From NCBI GenBank assembly GCA_902801885.1, contig CADCJX010000003.1:57205-121204 (forward strand): a DNA stretch of 64,000 nt, in the 5' to 3' direction. The notes beneath the pieces are model-generated. The model saw only the letters and a list, made by a program, of their open reading frames with translations, made no database searches and was not told where the DNA came from. Shown piece after piece: positions 53,879 to 63,842 of this stretch (positions are counted from its first letter, which is position 1; each line of letters opens with the position of its first letter). A program made the translations under genes and the position numbers. This DNA is from an uncultured Bacteroidia bacterium (GTDB taxonomy: Bacteria > Bacteroidota > Bacteroidia > Bacteroidales > UBA932).

Positions 53879-56002
53879 ATGAAGACGATATACATTGATT
53901 GCATTGCCAGGAAACTGGGCGTAAAGGACTGGCAGGTTGAAAATTGCATAAGACTGTTCGAGGAGGGGAGTACCATTCCTTTCATCAGCCGTTACCGCAA
54001 GGAAAAGACAGGAGGTCTCGACGATGCTGCGGTGGCTGAAGTCAAGCATTGGAACGACGTTTTTTCAGAAATGGAAAAGCGTAAGGAGTCCATCCTTTCG
54101 ACGATCGATGAGCAGGGAAAGCTAACCCCGGATCTCCGTTCAAGGATAGAGAACTGTCTGGTCTCCAGCGAACTGGAGGATATTTATCTGCCTTTCCGCC
54201 CCAAGCGCCGTACAAGGGCTACAGTGGCTAAGGAAAAAGGACTGGAACCTCTGGCCGACAAGATGTGGAACGTTGCCGTGGCTGATCCCGTGGCTGAGGC
54301 CAGGAAGTACTTGAATGACCAGGTGGAAACGGTGGAAGACGCCCTCGCCGGAGCTCGTGACATCCTTGCCGAGAGATTCTCCGAATCAGCAGTGACCAGG
54401 GATGCTCTCAGGCAGATTTTCAGGACTCGCCGGATTCAGTCAAAGGCTACGAAAGCCGCTTCTGACAATCCTGAGTCTTCCAAATACAGGTCTTATTTCA
54501 ATTTCTCGATGCCTGTCCAGAAAATCCCCTCTCACAATCTTCTGGCTATGCTCCGGGCTGAGAAAGAGGGCTTCCTTTCTGTCGGACTGGATGCAGACCC
54601 GGAAAAATGCGGTAACAAGATCTACTATGATTTCTGCCAGGAGCACCGTTATCCTTCAGGAAAACTGGCTGAGCAGGTGAGGATGGCTGTGGACGACTCC
54701 TTCAAGCGTTTGCTTGAACCTTCCATAAGCAACGAAATTATCAAGGAAGCCAAGGAGAAGGCTGACATAGAGTCGATAGCAGTCTTCGGGGACAATCTCA
54801 CACAGCTTCTTCTTTCTCCTCCGGTGGGTCCGAAACGGACCATGGCTATTGATCCGGGTTTCAGGAACGGTTGCAAGATCGCCTGCCTTGACGAGCATGG
54901 GAACCTTCTTCATCACGAAATCATATTCCCACATCCTCCCCAGAGCGAAAAAATCAAATCCATCATGGCGGTCTCAGGCATGATTGAGGAATATGGTATC
55001 GAGGTGATCGCAATCGGCAACGGTACCGCATCAAGGGAGACCGAGGACTTCGTAAAGAGGGTGGGGATACCGGAGAATGTCAAGGTCTACACCGTCAGCG
55101 AAGACGGGGCCTCTATTTATTCTGCGTCAGAAGTGGCCAGAAAGGAGTTCCCTGACGAGGATGTGACAGTAAGGGGAGCCGTTTCGATAGGCCGCAGGCT
55201 TATGGATCCGCTGGCAGAACTCGTAAAGATAGATCCTAAGTCTCTTGGCGTCGGCCAGTACCAGCACGACGTTGACCAGAATCTCTTGCATGAGAAACTT
55301 GACAACACCGTCGCTTTCTGCGTCAACAGCGTGGGAGTCAACCTTAACACGGCGAGTCCCTATCTCCTGAGCTATGTTTCCGGGATCGGGCCTGCGTTGG
55401 CATCGAACATTGTCGCCTTCCGCGGGGCCAATGGCGGTTTTACTTCCAGGGAGCAGCTCCATAAGGTTCCGAAGCTTGGTCCGAAGGCTTTTGAGCAGTG
55501 TGCCGGCTTTCTGAGGATTCATGATTCAGCCAATCCTCTGGACAATTCAGCCGTTCATCCCGAGTGCTATCATATTGTAGATAAGATGGCTGCAGACCTG
55601 GGAGTCTCTGCCAAGCAGTTGGTGGGCAATGAGGAACTTATCAGGAAAATAAATCCAGCCCGTTATGTTGAAGGAGATTTCGGCCTGCCTACGATCAACG
55701 ACATCCTCAAGGAATTGGCCAAGCCTGGACTTGACCCACGTCAGCAAGCCCAGGATTTCAGCTTTGCAGATGACATCCGGGAGATTGATGATCTCAAGGA
55801 AGGAATGGAATTGCCGGGCATCGTTACCAATGTGACTGCATTCGGGGCCTTTGTCGACATAGGTATCCATGAAAACGGATTGATCCATGTCTCCAAGATG
55901 AGAGGGGAGAAACCCAAACTCCACCAAAAAGTGATGGTTTCAGTAATCGGAGTCGATCTCGAGAGGAAACGTATTTCGTTGCGATTGATTAGTAAAAGGT
56001 AA
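53879..56002 (+). CDS. tex: Tex-family S1 RNA-binding protein
   Basis: 707 residues with the complete Tex order: N-terminal helical part (WQVENCIRLFEEGSTIPFISRYRKEKTGG), YqgF/RNase H-like domain (AIDPGFRNGCKIACLDEHG), helix-hairpin-helix (LNTASPYLLSYVSGIGPALA) and the C-terminal S1 domain (GIVTNVTAFGAFVDIG). Tex binds RNA and associates with transcription, with links to toxin expression and stress in other bacteria. It is probably cotranscribed with the ClC gene. Confidence 0.95.
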   Translation: MKTIYIDCIARKLGVKDWQVENCIRLFEEGSTIPFISRYRKEKTGGLDDAAVAEVKHWNDVFSEMEKRKESILSTIDEQGKLTPDLRSRIENCLVSSELEDIYLPFRPKRRTRATVAKEKGLEPLADKMWNVAVADPVAEARKYLNDQVETVEDALAGARDILAERFSESAVTRDALRQIFRTRRIQSKATKAASDNPESSKYRSYFNFSMPVQKIPSHNLLAMLRAEKEGFLSVGLDADPEKCGNKIYYDFCQEHRYPSGKLAEQVRMAVDDSFKRLLEPSISNEIIKEAKEKADIESIAVFGDNLTQLLLSPPVGPKRTMAIDPGFRNGCKIACLDEHGNLLHHEIIFPHPPQSEKIKSIMAVSGMIEEYGIEVIAIGNGTASRETEDFVKRVGIPENVKVYTVSEDGASIYSASEVARKEFPDEDVTVRGAVSIGRRLMDPLAELVKIDPKSLGVGQYQHDVDQNLLHEKLDNTVAFCVNSVGVNLNTASPYLLSYVSGIGPALASNIVAFRGANGGFTSREQLHKVPKLGPKAFEQCAGFLRIHDSANPLDNSAVHPECYHIVDKMAADLGVSAKQLVGNEELIRKINPARYVEGDFGLPTINDILKELAKPGLDPRQQAQDFSFADDIREIDDLKEGMELPGIVTNVTAFGAFVDIGIHENGLIHVSKMRGEKPKLHQKVMVSVIGVDLERKRISLRLISKR

Positions 56003-56065
56003 TTTTTATTAATTATTTATCATTTATTTTGTCAGTTTAATTCGGTTTTGTTTTGAATATTTGAC

Positions 56066-56073
56066 TATATTTG
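56066..56073 (+). promoter_or_regulatory. -7 element upstream of the EamA gene
   Basis: TATATTTG matches TAnnTTTG 20 nt before the start codon. The nearest TTTG (56047-56050) has a 15 bp spacer, shorter than the usual 19-21, so the promoter may be weak or need an activator. Confidence 0.4.
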
Positions 56074-56092
56074 CAAAACTGAAAGTTGACTG

Positions 56093-57037
56093 ATGACCAA
56101 TTTTACAAGCCCCGGAAGCATTTGTGACAACAAGGCGGTGATTTATATATTCTCCGCCCTGGCCATTGTGCTCTGGGGAATGTCCTACATCTGGAGCGAC
56201 CAGCTCATAGCTTTGGAAATCCCGGTTTTCTTCTTCGTTCCAATAAGGATTCTGCTTGCCGGCCTTGTGCTTCTGGTGTTCAACATGATGACATGCCAGT
56301 TCAAGCTGATCAGGAAGCAGGACTTATGGAAGTTCGCTCTACTGGCCGTTTTTGAGCCATTGGTTTATTTCCTTTGTGAGACTTACGGCATCAAGGAGAC
56401 GGGCTCCCCAACGATCAGTGCAATGATCATTGCTTCCGTCCCTATATTTTCTGTGTTCGCTGCCTTCATCTTTTTCAAAGAGAAAATCTCTGTCATCAAC
56501 GGATTCGGTATAGCGGTGACTCTCTCTGGTATCTGTCTTGTGTTTCGTTCGCAGATGGAATGCGGTACCCCCGGAAACTTCAATCTTGGAGTCATCCTGC
56601 TTGTCATAGCTGTTTTCTCTGAGGTAGGGCATGCACTTATCACTAAACTGCTTTCGAGTGACTACCGGCCACAGGTGATCGTGATGTATCAATTCCTGAT
56701 AGGTGCCGTCTATTTCCTTCCGTTCTTCTTGACGAAGGGAATCCAGGATTTTGAACCGCGTTTCCTTTCCTGGGAGGTGCTGAGGCCTGTTTTATGCCTT
56801 GCTCTCCTATGTTCCAGTCTCGCATTCTCTCTCTGGGCGATGACCATTAAGCGTCTCGGTGTCGCCAAGTCCAGCGTCTTCCTTGCAATGATGTGTGTGG
56901 CTACCGCCCTCGTCGCTGAGGTTATCGGAAGGGAGCATCTTACTGCTCTGCAGTGGGGAGGAATCTTAGTTGCCGTGGTCGGGATTGTGATGTCGCAATA
57001 TTCAAAATGCTGTTGTTCACGACAGGACAACCGTTGA
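56093..57037 (+). CDS. EamA/DMT-superfamily transporter
   Basis: 314 residues, ten membrane helices in two EamA repeats: YIFSALAIVLWGMSYIWSDQL at the start, ETGSPTISAMIIASVPIFSVF and LGVAKSSVFLAMMCVATALVAEVIGREHL in the second. Drug/metabolite transporters of this type export amino acids or small metabolites. The last 98 nt run antiparallel over the 3' end of pyrC. Confidence 0.87.
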   Translation: MTNFTSPGSICDNKAVIYIFSALAIVLWGMSYIWSDQLIALEIPVFFFVPIRILLAGLVLLVFNMMTCQFKLIRKQDLWKFALLAVFEPLVYFLCETYGIKETGSPTISAMIIASVPIFSVFAAFIFFKEKISVINGFGIAVTLSGICLVFRSQMECGTPGNFNLGVILLVIAVFSEVGHALITKLLSSDYRPQVIVMYQFLIGAVYFLPFFLTKGIQDFEPRFLSWEVLRPVLCLALLCSSLAFSLWAMTIKRLGVAKSSVFLAMMCVATALVAEVIGREHLTALQWGGILVAVVGIVMSQYSKCCCSRQDNR

Positions 57038-58304
57038 GCCACACCATTTCGACCTTCCCTTTCAATGCCGTGTCCTCATAGGGACTCCATCCGCATTTGT
57101 AGCTATCGCCCCTGACAGTGGATCCTTTTTCTGGATCTATCACTACCAGGTCGGCGAAGCATCCCTGCTCAAGCCGCCCCCTGTCTTCGATTCCAAAGAC
57201 TGCTGCGACCTTTTCCGAACATGCTGATGCAATCCGCTCAAAAGGAATTCCAAAATCCTTGGCGACTGTGAAAAGGACAGGGAGCTGTTCCCTTACAGAA
57301 GGCAGTCCGGATGGGCATTGGATATATGGCCGGTCCTTTTCGTCCTTAAGGTGGGGTGCGTGATCCGAACCTATGGTGTCGATGGTGCCGTCGGCAAAGG
57401 CCTTCCTCAATGCATCCCTGTCCGCTGCACTTTTCACGGCGGGATTACATTTGACTTTCCCTTTCAGTCTCGGATAATCTTCATCGCAGAACCACAGGTA
57501 GTTGGCAGAGGTCTCGGCAGTGATATTGGGGTTGCTCAGCTTGGCCTTGCGGATCATCTCGACTTCCTCAGCTGTACTGACATGCAGGATATGCAAGGAT
57601 GTTCCCAGCCTGACGGCTTTTTCCAACGCTCTTTCCGTTGACCTGATACATGCTTCGCGACTTCTTATCGATGGGTGGCAGGAGAAGGGAATGTTGTCGC
57701 CATAGGTTTGCCTGGCCGAGTTGAGCCCTGCCTTGATCATGCCTTCATCTTCGCTGTGTACAAGGATTGGTTTACCCTTGATGCTGAAAACGTCTTCTAA
57801 GCTTTCATTCCTGTCCACCAGCATGTTTCCGGTAGAAGAACCCATGAACACTTTGATTCCTCCGAATCTTTCGCCAAGCCCTTCGTCCAGATATTCCTTG
57901 ATCCTGGAGATGTTGTCGTTAGTCGCTCCGAGGTGGAAACCGAAATTGGCTTTGGATGTCATGGATGCAATCCCCAGCTTGTCCGCAAGAGCTTCAGCCG
58001 TGACTGTAGGCGGGGCCGTATTGGGCATGTCGATGAACGAGGTTACTCCTCCTTCCAGTGCAGCAGCGGATTCACTGGCTATGTCAGCCTTCCAAGTCAT
58101 TCCAGGTTCCCTGAAGTGGACATGTGAATCTATCATTCCGGCCATAAGGATCCTGCCGCCGAGGTCAATGACTTCGGCATCTGGGAATTCCGCACCTTCT
58201 CCGGGCCAGATTCCTGCGATACGTTCGCCCTCTATGGCCAGGCTCCCCATGAAACTCGAGGAACCCTTCACTATGAGAGCATTTGTCAGGAGGTAGCGCG
58301 GCAT
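56940..58304 (-). CDS. pyrC: Dihydroorotase
   Basis: 454 residues. Binuclear metal motif DSHVHFREPG, substrate segment DMPNTAPP, HILHVSTAEEVEM and GSDHAPHLKDEK match class I dihydroorotases. The enzyme closes carbamoyl aspartate to dihydroorotate in pyrimidine synthesis. The C-terminal end (YKCGWSPYEDTALKGKV, then WLNGCPVV, ending near RQLRF) is of normal family length, so the overlap with the EamA gene is real coding on both strands. It lies 2 nt after the glycosyltransferase stop in the same operon. Confidence 0.93.
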   Translation of the reverse strand: MPRYLLTNALIVKGSSSFMGSLAIEGERIAGIWPGEGAEFPDAEVIDLGGRILMAGMIDSHVHFREPGMTWKADIASESAAALEGGVTSFIDMPNTAPPTVTAEALADKLGIASMTSKANFGFHLGATNDNISRIKEYLDEGLGERFGGIKVFMGSSTGNMLVDRNESLEDVFSIKGKPILVHSEDEGMIKAGLNSARQTYGDNIPFSCHPSIRSREACIRSTERALEKAVRLGTSLHILHVSTAEEVEMIRKAKLSNPNITAETSANYLWFCDEDYPRLKGKVKCNPAVKSAADRDALRKAFADGTIDTIGSDHAPHLKDEKDRPYIQCPSGLPSVREQLPVLFTVAKDFGIPFERIASACSEKVAAVFGIEDRGRLEQGCFADLVVIDPEKGSTVRGDSYKCGWSPYEDTALKGKVEMVWLNGCPVVNNSILNIATSQSRPRQLRFLPTAEQ

Positions 58305-58306
58305 AC

Positions 58307-59029
58307 TCAGCCTTTCCGGTGGAATTTCCTGAACCTGAGCTTGATGACGCCCCAGAAAGCTTCGCCGAAGATGCCGCTGCTCATCTTTGATGTTCCGAGC
58401 TTGCGGTTCACGAATATGATGGGAACCTCAACCAGTTTGAAGCCGAGCTTCCAGGCTGTGTATTTCATTTCAATCTGGAAGCCGTAACCTTTCATGCGCA
58501 CATCGTCGAAATCTATGGCGGAGAGGGCTTCGCGGCTGTAGCACTTGAATCCGGCAGTACAGTCATGGATTTTCATCCCCAGGACTCTGCGGACGTACAT
58601 GGAGGCATAGTAGGACATAAGGATCCTGCCGAGGGGCCAGTTGACAACGCTGATGCCGTCGCAGTAACGTGAACCTATTGCCACACCTCCGCAATTACGG
58701 CAGGCCTCATGAAGTCTGGGCAAATCGTCCGGATTGTGAGAGAAGTCGGCATCCATCTCAAACGTGTAATCATAGTCATGGTCGAGGGACCACTTGAATC
58801 CAGTGAGATAGGCCGTTCCAAGCCCTTGCTTGCCGCTCCTTTCGATGAGGAACAACCGTCCGGGGAACTCTTCACGGAGTTTCTTGACGATGGCCGCCGT
58901 TCCGTCAGGCGAACCGTCGTCGATGACCAGGATGTGGTATTCTCCTTCGAGGGAGAATACTTTGCGGATGATAGCCTCGATGTTTTCCTTCTCGTTATAG
59001 GTTGGAATGATAACGACTTTGCTGTCCAT
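58307..59029 (-). CDS. Polyprenol-phosphate mannosyltransferase-like family 2 glycosyltransferase (Dpm1 type)
   Basis: 240 residues: VIIPTYNEKENIEAII, the nucleotide-binding VIDDGSPDGTA, QGLGTAYLTGFKWSL and the metal site EMDADFSHNP, with CYSREAL near residue 170. This matches dolichol/polyprenol monophosphate mannose synthases, which charge the lipid carrier with mannose (or glucose) from a nucleotide sugar on the cytosolic side. There is no C-terminal membrane domain, as in the soluble Dpm1 type. Confidence 0.88.
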   Translation of the reverse strand: MDSKVVIIPTYNEKENIEAIIRKVFSLEGEYHILVIDDGSPDGTAAIVKKLREEFPGRLFLIERSGKQGLGTAYLTGFKWSLDHDYDYTFEMDADFSHNPDDLPRLHEACRNCGGVAIGSRYCDGISVVNWPLGRILMSYYASMYVRRVLGMKIHDCTAGFKCYSREALSAIDFDDVRMKGYGFQIEMKYTAWKLGFKLVEVPIIFVNRKLGTSKMSSGIFGEAFWGVIKLRFRKFHRKG

Positions 59030-59039
59030 ATTCTTAATA

Positions 59040-62000
59040 TTATTTCATCATTTCCTTTACTGCAGTTTCAAGCTGCTTGTCTTCACCTCGCAGAAGGGAT
59101 GCCGGATCGTTTTCGACCTTGATGTCGGGCTCGATCTGCATGTTCTCAAGGTATCTTCCGTCCTTGACGCCCCAACTTCCGACCTGGGGAATTCCAAAGA
59201 CCATTCCGTTCAGCATGGTTTCCCACCAGACGGCGGTCATCGTGCCGGGCACAGGCATTCCGATCAGTTTCCCTATTCCCAACGACCTGTAGGTGTAGGG
59301 GAATCCGCAGGCATCGGAATAGTTGTCTTCGCACATGAGGACGCAGGAAGGTTTGTTCCACTTGCTGTAGGGCTCGCTTCCTATGTATTGGCCGCGAGGC
59401 GTGAAGCGGATGTATTCCTTGCCGCCAAGCAGGGTTGCCAGGTCATCATGCAGCCATCCGCCGCCATTGTGCCTGGTGTCTACTACAGCAGATTCGGCGC
59501 TTCTGTACTTTCCGAGGAGTTTTGAATATACTTCCCTGAAACTGGGGGAGTCCATGCCCTGGACATGGGTGTAACCTACCTTGCCTCCGGAAAGCTTGTC
59601 GGTCATCTGCTCCCTCTGGCGTACCCACCTGCGGTACATGAGGGTGCTCTCGCTGCCGGAAGGCACTACGTAGAGTTCCTCTTCCTTGCCTCCCTTCTTC
59701 ACTACGACAGCTGTCTTCTTGCCGACCTTGTTCTGGAGGAGCTTGAACCAACTCTTCCCGGCCTCGATCTTTTCACCGTCAATCGACACGATGGTGTCAC
59801 CGGCCTTGATCTCGGAATCAGCAATGTTGAGGACACCACCGGGAAGAACTTCTGCGATCCTGAGACCGTCGCCTTCGTAGTCGAAATCATAGAGGACCCC
59901 GAGGCAGCCCATGTTGATCCTGCTGCCGGGACTGTACCTTGCACCGGTGTGCGAGCCATTGAGTTCTCCAAGCATTTCAGACAGAAGGTCCTGGAAATCG
60001 AAGTTGTTGTCGATGTAGGGCATGAACTGGCGGTAGTTATCCCTGTAGCCAGCCCAGTTGATGCCATGTATGGCAGGGTCATAGAACTTTTCATCGACCT
60101 GCTTCCAGACATGTTCGAAGAGGTAGTTCCTTTCTGCCTTCGGCTTGAATTCATAGTCACCGGAGAAGGAAATGGGGGTAATAGCGTTACTTGCTACGTT
60201 GATCTTGGAGATCGTACCTCCGGAGAACATGTAAAGGGTCTTGTCGTCAGGCGAAGGGACGATCGAACCGTAAACACCCTTCTTGATGACCCTGACATCT
60301 CCCTTCTTGACGTCCAGCATGCAGAGGTCGTTGCCTCTCTCAAGCGGGGTGACGTAGTAGAGCTTTGTCCCGTCCTGGGTGAGATAGAAGTCTCCGAGCC
60401 TGCTGGAACTGCGGGTCAGTCGTGAAACCCTGAATTCCCTGCCATCGAGGTCGAGCTTCAATTTCTCGGGTTTCTCGGCCTGCTTGACAGAATCCTTCTT
60501 TTCTTTCTTCTCCTCCTTCGCGAGCTGTTTCTCAGTCTTTTCCTTGCCGCCTTCCTCTATGAGTTTTGCGATTTCCTCACCTTCCTTGTCGCGCATGAAC
60601 TTCATCATCTCCTTCCCGTCGAAGAACATGATGTAGATGTCCGATTCGGCGCCCCAGCTTCCATGGCTTCTGTAGCCGTTCTTGTCCGACTCCCATGTCA
60701 TGGCGTAGCCCTTGAGGGACCATTTGAAATTGCCGTCGGAGTATCCGCTCTGGGTCAGGTTGGTGATCTCTCCCGTTTCGATGTCGATGAGGGCGACGTC
60801 GGAATTGTTCCATCCTCCGTCTGCCTGATAGAGGGTGAGCAGATATTTGCTGTCAGGGCTCCATTCGAAGCTCTGGTCTCCGTCCTGGTAGGAATAGTTG
60901 ACGTCCTTGAGCAGGGATTTCTCCTTCCCGTCCTTGGTGGACTTTATGACAAGTTCGGTCCTGTCCCTGAGGAATGCTATCCACTTGCCGTCAGGGGAGA
61001 CGTCCGGCTGGAAGCAGGTCTCCTTTTCTGAGGTTACCAGTTCCTCCTCGAATTTTGTCGCATAGGTGAAATACTTCTCGTTCTTGTCTGCGAGTGAAGT
61101 CTTCCAGATTCCCCAGTGTCCGTTCCTTTCTGAAGAATAATACAGGGTGCGTCCGTCTTTGGAGAAACTGACGTTACGCTCCTGCTCGGGAGTGTTGGTG
61201 ACACGTTTGGTCGTCCTGTATTCAGTAGAAGTGACGAATACGTCACCGCGGATGACCACGGCGATCTCTTTCCCGTCTGGAGAAACGTCCATTGAAGAGG
61301 CTCCGTTGGTGTATGTGATGAATTCAGTGTCATTCTCATTCTCGTCCTTGCTTACTGAGATGGCGATCTTGCGGGGCTCTCCTCCTTCCTTCATGGTGTA
61401 AAGGTCTCCGTTCCAGGAGAAGCAAAGGGTTCCTTCCCTTGAAACAGAGAGGAATCTGACTGGATTGTCCTTGAACTTGGTGACCTGGGTCCCGGTCCCG
61501 GCTGAAACGGTCGAAGCTTTGTAGACATTCAGGGTCCCGTCCTGCTCGGAAAGGAAATAATATGTCTTCCCGTCTGCCGCGAAGACAGGATTACGGTCTT
61601 CACCACGGAAGGTGCTGAGTTTTGTGAAGGTTCCATCATCCTTCAGGCGGAATCTTTGTCCTTGGGCCGCTGCAGGTTTGTAAAGCCAGATGTCCCTGGT
61701 CACTGACGATGTGTGGTGCTTCCTCAGTGGATCTTCATAACCTTTGTAATCCTCGTAGATGGCTTCTCCAGCAGAATTGACGCTCACGTTCATCAATGGC
61801 AGGGAAGTGACCAGCTGGGGCCTTCCTGCCGAAGTGTCTACCTGCCAGACCTGGGGGGTGTTAGGGAAGCCGCCGTATTTCGAATCCGGTTGGAAGCTTG
61901 ACGTGTAAAGCACTCTGCCGCCATCCAGGACGCAGAGAGGAGTCTCGTCTCCGTGGTAGTCGGTCAGCCTCTTCGGCGTCCCTCCCTGCGAGGAAGTTAT

Positions 62001-62282
62001 GAATATGTCCTTGGAACCCTTCCTGTAGGAAGAGAAGACAATCATCTTACCGTCGGGGGTCCACATTGGATCCGAATCATAAGCATTATTTGTCGTAATC
62101 TGCAATGCCCTGCCACCGGCGGTGCTTACAGTGAAGATGTCTCCCTTGTAAGAGAATGCTACCTGTGTGCCGTCAGGGGAAATGGCGCTTTTGCGAAGCC
62201 ATCTGGGCGTTTCCTGTGCTGAGATTGCCGCGGCTGTGAAGACCAGGACCGCAGATGTGAGTAAAGTCCTTTTAAGATTCAT
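59040..62282 (-). CDS. Tricorn-like S41 family protease, exported
   Basis: 1080 residues with a signal peptide (ISAQE). Residues about 25-600 hold WD40-like/beta-propeller repeats of the TolB type (SPDGTQVAFSYKGDIF, DPMWTPDGKMIVFSS, SPDGKWIAFLRDR). Then a linker rich in Lys/Glu (about 570-600), a tail-specific-protease core with PDZ (about 760-860) and the S41 catalytic region (VVDTRHNGGGW, then CEDNYSDACGFP with the nucleophile Ser). This is the tricorn protease layout, which degrades peptides from larger proteases. Here the enzyme should act in the periplasm. Confidence 0.9.
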   Translation of the reverse strand: MNLKRTLLTSAVLVFTAAAISAQETPRWLRKSAISPDGTQVAFSYKGDIFTVSTAGGRALQITTNNAYDSDPMWTPDGKMIVFSSYRKGSKDIFITSSQGGTPKRLTDYHGDETPLCVLDGGRVLYTSSFQPDSKYGGFPNTPQVWQVDTSAGRPQLVTSLPLMNVSVNSAGEAIYEDYKGYEDPLRKHHTSSVTRDIWLYKPAAAQGQRFRLKDDGTFTKLSTFRGEDRNPVFAADGKTYYFLSEQDGTLNVYKASTVSAGTGTQVTKFKDNPVRFLSVSREGTLCFSWNGDLYTMKEGGEPRKIAISVSKDENENDTEFITYTNGASSMDVSPDGKEIAVVIRGDVFVTSTEYRTTKRVTNTPEQERNVSFSKDGRTLYYSSERNGHWGIWKTSLADKNEKYFTYATKFEEELVTSEKETCFQPDVSPDGKWIAFLRDRTELVIKSTKDGKEKSLLKDVNYSYQDGDQSFEWSPDSKYLLTLYQADGGWNNSDVALIDIETGEITNLTQSGYSDGNFKWSLKGYAMTWESDKNGYRSHGSWGAESDIYIMFFDGKEMMKFMRDKEGEEIAKLIEEGGKEKTEKQLAKEEKKEKKDSVKQAEKPEKLKLDLDGREFRVSRLTRSSSRLGDFYLTQDGTKLYYVTPLERGNDLCMLDVKKGDVRVIKKGVYGSIVPSPDDKTLYMFSGGTISKINVASNAITPISFSGDYEFKPKAERNYLFEHVWKQVDEKFYDPAIHGINWAGYRDNYRQFMPYIDNNFDFQDLLSEMLGELNGSHTGARYSPGSRINMGCLGVLYDFDYEGDGLRIAEVLPGGVLNIADSEIKAGDTIVSIDGEKIEAGKSWFKLLQNKVGKKTAVVVKKGGKEEELYVVPSGSESTLMYRRWVRQREQMTDKLSGGKVGYTHVQGMDSPSFREVYSKLLGKYRSAESAVVDTRHNGGGWLHDDLATLLGGKEYIRFTPRGQYIGSEPYSKWNKPSCVLMCEDNYSDACGFPYTYRSLGIGKLIGMPVPGTMTAVWWETMLNGMVFGIPQVGSWGVKDGRYLENMQIEPDIKVENDPASLLRGEDKQLETAVKEMMK

Positions 62283-62315
62283 ATTGTGGAACAGGTGTTA
62301 CTTGTGTCTATCCTA

Positions 62316-62323
62316 CAAATATA
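62316..62323 (-). promoter_or_regulatory. -7 element upstream of the S41 protease gene
   Basis: Minus-strand TATATTTG matches TAnnTTTG 33 nt upstream of the ATG at 62282. No TTTG is found at the usual 19-21 bp distance. A second -7-like box for the opposite strand (TAATTTTG, 62338-62345) lies close by, so the 84 nt divergent spacer probably carries both start sites. Confidence 0.4.
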
Positions 62324-62366
62324 TTAATATAATTTCGTAATTTTGTTTCTGCCAAAGATAATAAAC

Positions 62367-63794
62367 ATGAAAAGAATCGACTGTTTCATTCCTTTCGCGG
62401 ACGACACCCAGGTTGCTCCGATCATCGCTGCTATGAAAACACAGGATGAGGTTTCACGGATCGAAGTGCTGGATGTAAGGACTTTCAAGAGCACTGCATC
62501 GGTCAAGAAGATTGCTTCCATGGCGTCCGCTCCGTTTACGCTGATCTATACAAAGACTACGGAACTCAGTTTCGGGGAATATGCCCTGGAGCGTTTCCTT
62601 TCAGTGGCAGAGGATACTTCTGCTGCGATGGTCTATGCAGATCATTTCAAGGAGATGGATGGCATCAGAGCCTTTGCGCCGGTGATCGACTGCCAGCAGG
62701 GTGCTTTGAGGGATGATTTCGATTTCGGTTCGGTGCTGGTCTTCCGGACTTCTGCCTTGAAGGAAGCCGTCTCAAGGATGGATGTGGATTATGAATATGC
62801 CGGCTTGTATGACCTGCGCCTCAAGGTTTCGCAGAAGGGAAGCCTTGTCCACATCAATGAATACCTTTATTATGAAATCGAGACGGACACCCGAAAGTCC
62901 GGAGAAAAGCTATTCGATTATGTCGATCCAAAGAACAGGGCCGTACAGATCGAGATGGAGAAGGCATGCACCCGTCACCTCAAGGATGTCGGAGGTTATC
63001 TCGAGCCAGAATTCAAGGAAGTGGATTTCTCGGAAGGGGATTTTGAATATGAAGCCACTGTCGTCATCCCTTGCAAGAACAGGGTACGTACGATAGGGGA
63101 TGCCCTTTCTTCAGCCCTTTCGCAGAAGACCTCTTTCAAGTATAATGTAATTGTCGTCGATGACAATTCTACTGACGGAACTGTCGAGGTCATCAAGAGT
63201 TTCCTGGATGATCCGAAGTTGGTGTACATCGCCCAGGACAAGACCTATCATGCCATCGGAGGCAATTGGAATGCCGCTTTGCATCATCCGAAGTGCGGCC
63301 GCTTTGCTATCCAGCTGGATTCGGACGATGTTTATTACGATGAGAACACGGTACAGAAGTTTGTAGAAGCCTTCCATGTTCAGAAATGCGCAATGGTGAT
63401 CGGAACCTACCGGATGACCGATTTCAATCTGGAGACACTGCCTCCGGGAATCATCGATCACCGCGAATGGACTCCTGAGAACGGAAGGAACAATGCCTTG
63501 CGCATAAACGGCCTCGGTGCCCCGAGGGCTTTTTATGTGCCGATGCTGCGCAGGATCAACTTCCCGGTGACGAAATACGGAGAGGATTATGCGGTCGGCC
63601 TGAGGGTGTCCAGGGAGTACCAGATCGGGAGGATTTATGATGTCGTCTACAATTGTCGCAGATGGGATGACAACTCGGATGCATCCCTCGACATTGATAA
63701 GGTTAATGCTAACAATCTGTATAAGGATAAGTTACGTACCTGGGAGCTTCAAGCAAGGATTTTGATGAACCAAGCGAAACAGAAAAAATCTTAA
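62367..63794 (+). CDS. Family 2 glycosyltransferase with an N-terminal GT-A-like domain
   Basis: ATG 62367 is preferred over the upstream TTG, giving 475 residues. The active GT2 domain is the second one (about 230-460): [31 protein letters not shown] and the metal site LDSDDVYYD. The first 220 residues also look GT-A-like ([39 protein letters not shown]), but no complete DxD site is evident. So the enzyme may contain a non-catalytic partner domain. It sits alone and its sugar substrate is unknown. Confidence 0.82.
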   Translation: MKRIDCFIPFADDTQVAPIIAAMKTQDEVSRIEVLDVRTFKSTASVKKIASMASAPFTLIYTKTTELSFGEYALERFLSVAEDTSAAMVYADHFKEMDGIRAFAPVIDCQQGALRDDFDFGSVLVFRTSALKEAVSRMDVDYEYAGLYDLRLKVSQKGSLVHINEYLYYEIETDTRKSGEKLFDYVDPKNRAVQIEMEKACTRHLKDVGGYLEPEFKEVDFSEGDFEYEATVVIPCKNRVRTIGDALSSALSQKTSFKYNVIVVDDNSTDGTVEVIKSFLDDPKLVYIAQDKTYHAIGGNWNAALHHPKCGRFAIQLDSDDVYYDENTVQKFVEAFHVQKCAMVIGTYRMTDFNLETLPPGIIDHREWTPENGRNNALRINGLGAPRAFYVPMLRRINFPVTKYGEDYAVGLRVSREYQIGRIYDVVYNCRRWDDNSDASLDIDKVNANNLYKDKLRTWELQARILMNQAKQKKS

Positions 63795-63811
63795 AAATTT
63801 TCTTTAAAAAG

Positions 63812-63842
63812 TTTGCTGTTTTAAAAAATCTGCTTACCTTTG
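63812..63842 (+). promoter_or_regulatory. Strong Bacteroides-type promoter of a probable rRNA operon
   Basis: TTTG (63812-63815), exactly 19 bp, then TACCTTTG (63835-63842), a perfect consensus. The bases after the -7 box repeat the first 16 nt of the tRNA-Asn promoter region (TACCTTTGCAATCCCG), as expected for stable-RNA promoters. No protein-coding start follows within the window. Confidence 0.85.

Noticed and set aside
59565-60425. A 286-codon plus-strand frame opposite the S41 protease
   Set aside because: Antisense to a clear tricorn-like protease with propeller, PDZ and catalytic blocks; no independent signal.
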